Below are positions 17,851 through 25,113 of a stretch of 64,000 nucleotides of DNA, one piece after another. The notes beneath the pieces were generated by a model. That model ran no database searches. It was not told the origin of the DNA and worked only from the letters and a program-made list of their open reading frames with translations. Numbering within the stretch: position 1 is the first letter of the stretch; the number at the start of each line of letters is the position of its first letter. Origin of the DNA: Acidobacteriota bacterium (GTDB lineage: Bacteria > Acidobacteriota > Terriglobia > Terriglobales > SCQP01); NCBI GenBank assembly GCA_004299485.1, contig SCQP01000001.1:372001-436000 (forward strand), in the 5' to 3' direction. Both the position numbers and the translations under genes were made by a program.

Positions 17851-20382
17851 CTCCTGGCGCAGCGCCTGCAAGGGGTCGACGCGGCTGGCACGAAGGGCGG
17901 GCAAATAGCCGGCGAGACTGGCTACCGCCGCCAGAAGAACCACGGCGGCGGCAAGCGAAGCGGGATCGAAATAGCTAAGACCAAAGAGGTGGATCTGGCT
18001 GGAGACAATTTTGCCGCCGCCGAGCGCCGCGGGTATGCCGATGATCACGCCGACGGCGACCAGCAGTAGCGTTTCGCCCAGGATCATGCGCACGACGGCG
18101 CTGCGGCTGGCGCCCAGCGCCAGGCGAACGCCCAACTCGCTGGTGCGCCGGGCGACGCTATAGGCCATGACGCCGTACAGGCCGATAGCGGCCAACAGCA
18201 GCGCCAGCAGGCCGAAGAAGCCACTGAGGCGGGCGAGCATTTTCTGCGTGGCCAGGGAGGCGTCCACCATTTCTGCCATCGTGCCTAAGTCGCCGAATTG
18301 CACGTTGCTATCGAGCGAGCGCACGGTGCGACGCACGCCCTGCGTCACCGCGGCGGCGGGGCCGGAGCTGCGGACGAAGATGCGGGCGTCGGTATTGGCC
18401 TGGCCCGGCAAGCCGTTGAAGAAGGATAAATAGAAGCGGGGCGGCGTTTTTTCTGACAGGCTGTTGTATTTGGCGTCGGCGCAAACGCCCACAACCGTGA
18501 AGACCGCGCCGTGATCGTCGGGATAGATATCGTGGATTTGCCGGCCGAGCGGATTGCGGCCGGCGAAGAAGCGCTTCTGCATGGTCTGGTTGATCACAGT
18601 GTATTTCACGCCGCTGGTCGCATCCTGAGGGGTGAAGCCGCGGCCGAGCAGGATGGGAATGCCCACCGTCTGAAAATATCCGGTAGAGACTTCGTCTGCG
18701 CGGGCGCCGCTTCCCTGCCGACCATTGGGCGGCGTATAGCCGTCGACGGCGACGGGCAGACCCATTTCGCTGTGGGCGAACAGGCCATCAACACTAAACG
18801 CCGCGCCGCTGACGCCCGGCAGCGCGCGCAGACGATCGAGAAGATGGTGAAAGTAGGCCGTGGCGGCAGCGCCTTTGTAGCCGGCGGTATTGGTATTCAC
18901 CCCGAAAAGCGAGAGGCCTTGTGCCTCGAAGCCGAGAGGCACGTCCTGCAATTGGCTCAGACTGCGGACGAACAGGCCCGCGCCCACCAGCAGCACGATG
19001 GAGAGCGCGATCTGCGCGATGACCAGCACCTTGCCGAGGCGCAGGCGCTGATGGACGCTGCGCCCCTGTGCTTGCAAGGTGTTATTCAGATTCGTGCGCG
19101 ACAGACGGAGCGCGGGAAGAAGGCCAAACAGAACGCCACTGAAGAGGCACAAAATGGCGATGAAACCGAGCACGCGCCAGTCTGGCGCAAGGCTAAGACT
19201 CATCGCGGTCCGCCCCGCGCCGGAGCCGGCCATCGCCAAAAGCAGATGCTCGCCCCAGAACGCCAACACCACGCCCAGCAGTCCACCCACGACCGCGAGC
19301 AAGACGCTTTCGGTCAGAAGCTGACGGATGATGCGGCTCCGGCCGGCGCCGAGCGCCAGGCGCACGCTGACTTCTTTTTGCCGTGCCGTGGCACGCGCCA
19401 GTTGCAAGCTGGCGAGGTTCACGATAGCTTCCGCCAGAACCAGACCCACGAGCGCCAGCAGGGCCCAGAGCGGATCGGCAAACTGGCCGCGCAAGCTGGA
19501 AGCACCGGTACGGCCGCTGGAAAGTTTCAAGTGCTGGGTCAGCAGGTTGCGGCGGGTTTGCGCATCCGCGGCCGCGCCCGCCTGCTGCTCGATGACGTGA
19601 TGGAAAATCGAGTTGCTGGCGGCCTCTGCCGCCGTCAGCGAGACATCGGGCTTGCGCCGGCCGAGAACCTGGAGCCACATCGCGCGCGATACGCCGGGTG
19701 GGTTGTGCAGCAGATCGCGGCCGGGGCGAACGTCGAGTTGCATACTCAGGGGAAACCACAAATCCGGCGCCTGACCCACGCTCTCGCCAAAGAACCCGGG
19801 CGGAGTAACGCCGATGACCGTAAACGTGTGGCCATGCAGACGCAGTGTGCTGCCCAGCACGGCGGGGCTGCGCGCGAAGCGCTGGTTCCAGTAGGCGTAG
19901 CTCATGACCGCGACCGGGTCGGCGCCGATCTTGATGGCCGCATCAGGCGAAAACACCCGGCCGCGGAAGGCCGGAACGCCCAGCACGCTGAAGAAGTTGT
20001 TGCTGACCAATTTGGTCATGACGCGCTCGCCGCCGGCGCTGCCTGCACCCCAGGTCACCTGCTGGCGGTCTTCGCTCGATTCCGCGGCCAGCAGGCCGGC
20101 GAAGACATCGTTTTGATCGCGCAGGGCGGTGTACTCGGTGTAGGCCAGCAGGCCGCGTTGGCCGCCGGTGGTACCGAAGTCCATGCCCGAGTCAGTGGGA
20201 TCGGTTAAAAACGCTAACTGCGAGGGGTTCTGCACAGGCAGCGGCCGCAGCACGATGGCGTTGATGAAGGTGAAAATGGCGGTATTGGCGCCAATGGCGA
20301 GCGCCAGCGTCAGCAACGCGACGGCCGCAAAGCCGGGCGCTTTGCGCAGGGTGCGGAGGGCGAATTTCAGGTCTTGCAGCAT
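17848..20382 (-). CDS. ADOP-family MacB/FtsX-type permease (C)
   Basis: 844 residues with the ADOP layout: VALLTLALAIGANTAIFTFI helix near the N-terminus, MacB-like periplasmic core, first FtsX domain (about 300-420), second core, second FtsX domain (IGLYGVMAYSVARRTSELGVRLALGAS) and the terminal ASRVDPLQALRQE. No ATPase gene adjoins it. It diverges from the vapBC3 operon; about 95 bases separate the two starts. No Shine-Dalgarno site is evident; a TATAAC-like hexamer about 40 bases upstream could serve as -10. Confidence 0.92.
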   Translation of the reverse strand: MLQDLKFALRTLRKAPGFAAVALLTLALAIGANTAIFTFINAIVLRPLPVQNPSQLAFLTDPTDSGMDFGTTGGQRGLLAYTEYTALRDQNDVFAGLLAAESSEDRQQVTWGAGSAGGERVMTKLVSNNFFSVLGVPAFRGRVFSPDAAIKIGADPVAVMSYAYWNQRFARSPAVLGSTLRLHGHTFTVIGVTPPGFFGESVGQAPDLWFPLSMQLDVRPGRDLLHNPPGVSRAMWLQVLGRRKPDVSLTAAEAASNSIFHHVIEQQAGAAADAQTRRNLLTQHLKLSSGRTGASSLRGQFADPLWALLALVGLVLAEAIVNLASLQLARATARQKEVSVRLALGAGRSRIIRQLLTESVLLAVVGGLLGVVLAFWGEHLLLAMAGSGAGRTAMSLSLAPDWRVLGFIAILCLFSGVLFGLLPALRLSRTNLNNTLQAQGRSVHQRLRLGKVLVIAQIALSIVLLVGAGLFVRSLSQLQDVPLGFEAQGLSLFGVNTNTAGYKGAAATAYFHHLLDRLRALPGVSGAAFSVDGLFAHSEMGLPVAVDGYTPPNGRQGSGARADEVSTGYFQTVGIPILLGRGFTPQDATSGVKYTVINQTMQKRFFAGRNPLGRQIHDIYPDDHGAVFTVVGVCADAKYNSLSEKTPPRFYLSFFNGLPGQANTDARIFVRSSGPAAAVTQGVRRTVRSLDSNVQFGDLGTMAEMVDASLATQKMLARLSGFFGLLALLLAAIGLYGVMAYSVARRTSELGVRLALGASRSAVVRMILGETLLLVAVGVIIGIPAALGGGKIVSSQIHLFGLSYFDPASLAAAVVLLAAVASLAGYLPALRASRVDPLQALRQE

Positions 20383-20445
20383 CTGGCAGGCTTGGACGAA
20401 CCGATGGAGTCCCGGTTAGTTATACCACCGCAAGCGGAAAAGGTT

Positions 20446-20481
20446 CCATGCAACCAAAACGGTTGTAAAATGGTTGCATGG
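20446..20481 (+). promoter_or_regulatory. Perfect 11-bp inverted repeat over the vapB3 -10 region and start codon
   Basis: CCATGCAACCA (20446-20456) and TGGTTGCATGG (20471-20481) are exact complements; an extra GGTTG half-site lies between them (20461-20465). The -10-like TAAAAT (20466-20471) ends 6 bases before the ATG (20478), which itself lies in the right arm. Probable autoregulatory operator; binding here would block both RNA polymerase and the start codon. Confidence 0.7.
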
Positions 20482-20741
20482 TGTCGATCACCTTGAAAAA
20501 CGTGCCCGACGACCTGCACGTCCAGCTTAAACAAATGGCGAAGCGAGACGGCAGGAGCCTCAATCAGGAAATACTCGTACGTTTGCGCTCGGCGTTGAGC
20601 GCCGTGCCAAAACCGGCAGAGGTGAAAGCACGACTGGCAGCGCTCGACCGGCATCACCGGGCCCTACTAGCCAGCGGATATGTACCGCCGTCGCTGGATG
20701 AGATTGTGCGCATCATCCGAGAGGGCCGCGAGAGCCATTGA
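20478..20741 (+). CDS. FitA/Arc-like ribbon-helix-helix antitoxin
   Basis: 87 residues. MVSITLKNVPDDLHVQLKQM followed by AKRDGRSLNQEILVRLRSAL is the FitA/Arc-type ribbon-helix-helix (strand ITLKNVP, two helices). The C-terminal part (SLDEIVRIIREGRESH) would bind the toxin. It overlaps the toxin start by four bases. ATG 20478 has no Shine-Dalgarno site and falls at the transcription start predicted from the TAAAAT hexamer. Confidence 0.83.
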   Translation: MVSITLKNVPDDLHVQLKQMAKRDGRSLNQEILVRLRSALSAVPKPAEVKARLAALDRHHRALLASGYVPPSLDEIVRIIREGRESH

Positions 20742-21121
20742 TCGTTGTCGACGCGAACATTATCGTGTACTACTGCCTGCCCGGACCGCAAAATGAAGCG
20801 GCGAAGCTGCTGTCAGTTGTCGAGCCTGACTGGCAGGCTCCCGCGCTGTGGCGCTCGGAGTTGCGGAACGTGCTGGCTGGCAAGCTACGCCATGGCATGG
20901 CGATGTCAGCGGTGCTCGACGCGCTGTCGGATGCGGAGCGATGCATTGCCGATACGCATGAAGCGGACAGCCGGCGCGTAATGGAACTGGCCGCTACGAC
21001 GCATTGCACCGCTTACGATCTCGAATATGCGGCACTGGCGCTGCAACTCCACGTAGATCTGGTCACGATGGACACGGAGCTGCTACGGGCGTTTCCGGAG
21101 ATTGCGCGGCCGCTGGTTTAA
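20738..21121 (+). CDS. PIN-domain toxin (VapC/FitB-type)
   Basis: 127 residues from TTG 20738, overlapping the antitoxin stop as TTGA. IVVDANIIVYYCL gives the first Asp, LWRSELRNVLAG the Glu, and CTAYDLEYAALAL with LVTMDTELLRAFP the C-terminal acidic residues. Together with the FitA-like antitoxin this is the usual FitAB/VapBC pairing. Its stop codon overlaps that of the convergent BNR gene by four bases (TTAA). Confidence 0.86.
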   Translation: MIVVDANIIVYYCLPGPQNEAAKLLSVVEPDWQAPALWRSELRNVLAGKLRHGMAMSAVLDALSDAERCIADTHEADSRRVMELAATTHCTAYDLEYAALALQLHVDLVTMDTELLRAFPEIARPLV

Positions 21122-24100
21122 TTGCCGGCTCCGCCCAGCAGCGCGTTGGCTTGCGCTTGCAGGGCGTCGAGCTGGGCTTTGAGCACCTGATAGCGGGCGA
21201 TGGCGTCCTGACCGATTTGCTGATCGGCGCGGTTGGTCATGCCGTAGAGATAGGTGATCTGGGTTTGCAACTCGGGCTGGCTGTAGCGGATGGCAGGAGT
21301 GATGAGCTGCGCCGCCAGCGCCTCCAGTCTGGCCGGATCGACCTTGGGCGAGGGATCTTTTTGGGCTGTGCGGATGCGAGCGACGAGTTGGTTGACTTGG
21401 CTGACCAACGCCAGCACGCGCTGGTTGTGATCGAATTGCTGCTGCAAATCCACCTGCGTCACGCCGTCGCCGGTGTTGCGGGGATCTTCAACCAGCGTCA
21501 GCGGCTGAGTTTGGCTCCAGGAGCCGAAGCTGAGGCGCACCTGATATTGGCCGGGAACGGCCAGCGGGCCGTTACCACCGTGCGGCTGGCGGGCGCTTTC
21601 CCATGGGCCGGGATAGTGCAGATTCCAGGTGAAGCGGTGCATGCCGGGCGTGGCGGCGAGGCGCTGGGGCGAGCCGAAGCGGCCAAAGCGGCTGCGGGCT
21701 GGAGCGGGCGCGTTGCTGGAAAACGTCTGGATCACGTTGCCGGCCGAATCGAGGATTTCGAGCTGCAGCGGCGCGGCGGGCGTGGCTTTGAGGTAGTAAC
21801 CGATCAGAGCGCCCGGTGCAGGATAGGATGGGCCGGCGGCGCGTCCGAAACCGAAGAACCCGTAACCGCTGCCGGAGCGGATGGCGGTGCGAGGCGCAAA
21901 CAGGTAGGCGTTCGAGGCCTCGATGGCCGGCGTCAGGTGCTCCAGCGGGCTGAGATTGTCCAAAATCCAATCGGAGCGGCCTTGGGTGGACAGGATCAGA
22001 TCGCCGTGAGCGATTTTGATGTCGGTGACGGGCGTATGCGGCAGATTGAGCTGGAACGGCTGCCAGTGGCCGCCGTTGTCGAAGGAAACGTACATACCGA
22101 ACTCGGTGCCAGCGAAGAGCAAGCCGGGGCGGACGGGATCTTCGCGGACCACGCGCGTGGGCGAGTTGCCGGGAATGCCGTTATGGCCATCGGTGAGCAG
22201 CGTCCAGTGGGCGCCGAAATCGCCGGTGCGGTAGATGTAGGGCTTGAAGTCGCCAAGCAGATAGCGATAAATCGCGGCGTAAGCGCCGGCGGCGGAATAG
22301 GGGCTGGGGTCAATGTTCTGGACGCGGCCACCGGGCGGGAGGCCTTGGGGCGTGACATTGGCCCAGGTTTTGCCACTGTCGCGGGTCACGTAGATGAGGC
22401 CGTCGTTGGAGCCAGTCCAGATCACGCCTTTTTGGACCGGCGAGACGCGGATGGAGTAGAGCGTACTGTAGACTTCTTCGCCGGTGGCATCGCGGGTGAT
22501 GGGCTGGCCGCTGGCAATTTGCGTGCCCGGAGGATGCGCGGTGAGATCGGGGCTGATGCGCTGCCAGTGCACGCCGCCATCGAGGGTGCGGTGCAAGTAT
22601 TGCGAACCATAGTAAACGGCGTAGGGCGGATGGGGCGAGACTTCCATCGGCGCCACGCGCTGGAAGCGGTCGATGAGGCGCGGCGGGTTGTTGCCGTAGA
22701 GTGATTGCGCGCCGACCCAGTAATTCATTTCGTTGTGGGTGCGGATGTCCTCGCGCGTGAACTGGCCCTTGCAGCCGCCGTAGACGATGTCGGGTTTGGC
22801 GGGATCGGGAATGATGGGGCCGGTTTCGCAGCCGGGGCCGGAACGGAAGGCCTGATCATCGCCGAGCGGCAGGCTGGGGATGATGACGGTGTCGTCGTCC
22901 TGCTGGGCGCCATAGATGCGGTAGGGGTGCTGGTCATCCACGGCGACCTGATAGATTTCCGCGGTGGGCTGATTGAGCTGCGTGCTCCAGGTCTTGCCGC
23001 CGTCGAGCGAAACGTTGGCGCCGCCGTCGTTGGCCTGGATCATGTCGAGCGAATTGCTGGGATTGATCCAGATGCCGTGATTGTCGCCATGCGGCGTGCG
23101 CTCGCGCTGAAAGGTTTTGCCGCCATCGGTGGACTGGAACCAGTTCTCGTCGCCAACGTAAACCACATCGGCATGGTTGGGATCGACGCCGAGCGCGTCG
23201 TAGTAGAAGGGGCGCGTGATCAGCTCGGCGTTGCCGTTGATGAGCGACCAATGCGCGCCTGCATCTTCGGAGCGGTACAGGCCGCTGCCGGGCTTGGCCT
23301 CGATGAGCGCGTAGATGCGGTTGGGAGCGACGGCAGAAATCTTGATATTGCTGCGGCCGAAGAGCTGCTCGGGCAGGCCGTTGCCGAGCTTGGTCCAGTG
23401 ATCGCCACCGTCGGTGGATTTGTACAGGCCTGCACCCTGGCTGGCTTCTGAGCCGCTGATGATGGTCCAGGGCTTGCGCAGACCGTGCCAGAGGCCAGCG
23501 TAGAGAATCTGCGGGTTGACCGGATCCATGGCCAGCGCGGATGCGCCCAGCTCGGGCGAGATGTAGAGCACCTTCTGCCAGGTTTGGCCGCCGTCGCGGC
23601 TGCGGTAGACGCCGCGATCGGGGCCGTTCGCGAAGGGATTGCCCTGCGCGGCAACGTAAACAAGATTGGGGTCATGCGGCGCAATGTCAATGAAGCGAAT
23701 CTGGCCGGCGTCGGGCAGGCCGGCGAACGTCCAGGTTTTGCCGGCGTCGGTGGATTTGTACAGGCCGCGGCCGATGGAGACGTTGCTGCGAATGTCGGCT
23801 GAACCCGTGCCGGCATAGACGACGTTCGGATCAGATGGCGCGACAGCGATGGCGCCCATCGACCCAACGGTGAAGTACTTGTCGCTGACGTTGCTCCAGG
23901 CTGCGCCGGCATCGGTGGTTTTCCAGACGCCGCCCCCGGTCGAGCCGAAGTAGAAGGTGTTGGGCTCGCTCGCGACGCCGGCGACCGCGGTCACGCGGCC
24001 GCCACGGAAGGGACCGATCAGGCGATAGCGCATGCCGCTCCAGAAAGCGGGATTGACCGGCATGGGAATCTGAGGAAGGGCAGGAAGCGCGGCAACGGCC

Positions 24101-24144
24101 AGCAGGGCGAGCGGCAGCAAGCGGTAGATTCGGCGACGCAGCAT
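21118..24144 (-). CDS. Secreted BNR/Asp-box (VPS10/sortilin-like) beta-propeller protein, paralogue
   Basis: 1,008 residues. A signal peptide (RLLPLALLAVAALPALPQ) precedes 'YRLIGPFRGGRVTAVAGVAS', matching 'WRSIGPFVGGRAVAIAGVPS' in the 9-12 kb paralogue. Asp-boxes repeat through residues about 60-680 (STDAGKTW, SRDGGQTW, STDGGDHW, SLDGGKTW, TLDGGVHW, TRDSGKTW). The C-terminal about 300 residues hold a beta domain and a helical end rich in Gln. Function unknown; probably periplasmic or exported. A perfect TATAAT lies 7 bases before the ATG. The two paralogues flank three ADOP permeases. Confidence 0.86.
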   Translation of the reverse strand: MLRRRIYRLLPLALLAVAALPALPQIPMPVNPAFWSGMRYRLIGPFRGGRVTAVAGVASEPNTFYFGSTGGGVWKTTDAGAAWSNVSDKYFTVGSMGAIAVAPSDPNVVYAGTGSADIRSNVSIGRGLYKSTDAGKTWTFAGLPDAGQIRFIDIAPHDPNLVYVAAQGNPFANGPDRGVYRSRDGGQTWQKVLYISPELGASALAMDPVNPQILYAGLWHGLRKPWTIISGSEASQGAGLYKSTDGGDHWTKLGNGLPEQLFGRSNIKISAVAPNRIYALIEAKPGSGLYRSEDAGAHWSLINGNAELITRPFYYDALGVDPNHADVVYVGDENWFQSTDGGKTFQRERTPHGDNHGIWINPSNSLDMIQANDGGANVSLDGGKTWSTQLNQPTAEIYQVAVDDQHPYRIYGAQQDDDTVIIPSLPLGDDQAFRSGPGCETGPIIPDPAKPDIVYGGCKGQFTREDIRTHNEMNYWVGAQSLYGNNPPRLIDRFQRVAPMEVSPHPPYAVYYGSQYLHRTLDGGVHWQRISPDLTAHPPGTQIASGQPITRDATGEEVYSTLYSIRVSPVQKGVIWTGSNDGLIYVTRDSGKTWANVTPQGLPPGGRVQNIDPSPYSAAGAYAAIYRYLLGDFKPYIYRTGDFGAHWTLLTDGHNGIPGNSPTRVVREDPVRPGLLFAGTEFGMYVSFDNGGHWQPFQLNLPHTPVTDIKIAHGDLILSTQGRSDWILDNLSPLEHLTPAIEASNAYLFAPRTAIRSGSGYGFFGFGRAAGPSYPAPGALIGYYLKATPAAPLQLEILDSAGNVIQTFSSNAPAPARSRFGRFGSPQRLAATPGMHRFTWNLHYPGPWESARQPHGGNGPLAVPGQYQVRLSFGSWSQTQPLTLVEDPRNTGDGVTQVDLQQQFDHNQRVLALVSQVNQLVARIRTAQKDPSPKVDPARLEALAAQLITPAIRYSQPELQTQITYLYGMTNRADQQIGQDAIARYQVLKAQLDALQAQANALLGGAGN

Positions 24145-24151
24145 AGGGCGG

Positions 24152-24157
24152 ATTATA
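24152..24157 (-). promoter_or_regulatory. -10 TATAAT of the second BNR gene
   Basis: A perfect TATAAT on the minus strand ends 7 bases before the ATG at 24144, predicting a one-base leader. Confidence 0.55.
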
Positions 24158-24196
24158 GCGGCATCAGCCCTGCTCGGGAATGTTATGACGTACGGT

Positions 24197-24646
24197 TCAC
24201 TCTGGCGCCGGCGGATGATGAAAGCGGGCTGGGAGGGGTGCGGGCGCGGAGACGCCGAGGATTAAGCCGAGAGCGGCAAAGGCCAGGGCCGTAGCAACGG
24301 CTGGCCGCACGGGGCTGCCGAGGCCGGCATTGATGCGCACCAGCGACCAGAAAACGCCGCCGATGAAGCCGAAGAGACCATAGCAAAAGCTGAAGGCCAG
24401 TGTGGCGGCACCGCGGCCGCACTCACCCTCGCGCGGCAACAAGCAGGTGGCGAGCGCGACGACGGTACAAAGAACTGCCAGGGTCACGAGAGCGAAGACG
24501 GGGCGCGGCAGGAAGCGGCTGGGAGCATCACCGTGGCTGAAATGAATGACGAGAGCGTGAGGCAGCGCCGTCCAGCGCAGGCCCAGGAGCAGCGCATAGG
24601 CCGCGGTCATCAGCCACAGCGGCAGCAGGCGGCCTCGGACGCGCAT
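24197..24646 (-). CDS. Small membrane protein with DUF1648-like start
   Basis: 149 residues with about four hydrophobic segments (LLPLWLMTAAYALLLGL; VFALVTLAVLCTVVALATCLL; TLAFSFCYGLFGFIGGVFWSL; AVATALAFAALGLILGV). The stretch LPHALVIHFSHGDAPSRF after the first helix resembles the DUF1648 motif (lP..ip.Hf...G.pd.w), so a weak link to that family is possible. Function unknown. TAGGTT lies 6 bases before ATG 24646. Confidence 0.6.
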   Translation of the reverse strand: MRVRGRLLPLWLMTAAYALLLGLRWTALPHALVIHFSHGDAPSRFLPRPVFALVTLAVLCTVVALATCLLPREGECGRGAATLAFSFCYGLFGFIGGVFWSLVRINAGLGSPVRPAVATALAFAALGLILGVSAPAPLPARFHHPPAPE

Positions 24647-24688
24647 GGTAATAACCTACCCTGACGCGAGCGTATCTTTGGGCGGATT

Positions 24689-25102
24689 CTAGGAACCACC
24701 GGCCAGGTGCAGGCCGGTAACCTGGAGATTGGCATTAGCCAGAGTCCAGTCGAGAAATTGCGTGCCTCGGAGGAAGTGGCAGGCCACGACTACATCGGTG
24801 GCCGTGGCGCCATGCTGGCGATTCTCGACGGCGGAAGCGCTATCGAAGCTGCCGTATTTACTCTCGAAGCCCTGCCAGAGCTTGGCCATTTGCATCGGTG
24901 GGAGAGCTTTTTGGAGCGCCGGACTGAAACGGGCGTAGACCTGAGAAAAATGCTGACCGGCAAGTTGATACGTGATCGCCACGGCGGCAGTGCTAGCCTT
25001 TACGTCGCCAGGGCTGTCGCCCTTGTTGTTGACACAGCCGCCGGCCAAAAGACAGGCTATGGCCAGCAGCGGAAGGCTCATTTGGCGCCAGGCACGGAGC
25101 AC
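24689..25102 (-). CDS. Putative lipoprotein
   Basis: 137 residues. LPLLAIACLLAGGC near the N-terminus is a lipobox, so the protein is expected to be lipid-anchored after cleavage before Cys23. The mature part (about 110 residues: AGQHFSQVYARFSPALQKAL, then QMAKLWQGFESKYGSF) resembles small DUF3887-like domains; this match is tentative. The start is uncertain: GTG 25102 supplies Arg residues for the signal n-region but lies directly on GAAGGAG; ATG 25081 is the alternative. It follows the M42 gene's stop region on the opposite side by 11 bases, same strand. Confidence 0.6.
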   Translation of the reverse strand: MLRAWRQMSLPLLAIACLLAGGCVNNKGDSPGDVKASTAAVAITYQLAGQHFSQVYARFSPALQKALPPMQMAKLWQGFESKYGSFDSASAVENRQHGATATDVVVACHFLRGTQFLDWTLANANLQVTGLHLAGGS

Positions 25103-25113
25103 TCCTTCAATTA

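Noticed and set aside
18511-20208. A 565-residue open frame antisense to ADOP permease C
   Set aside because: No domain or start signal; low-complexity His/Gln/Arg composition typical of antisense frames here.
12261-20382. A MacAB-type drug exporter
   Set aside because: No MacB ATPase domain, no MacA-like adaptor and no TolC-like gene adjoin; the duplicated layout and RVDPxxALR ends fit ADOP permeases.
21004-22704. A 566-residue open frame antisense to the second BNR gene
   Set aside because: Gly/Val/Ala-rich shadow of the Asp-box repeats, with no ribosome binding site or family similarity.
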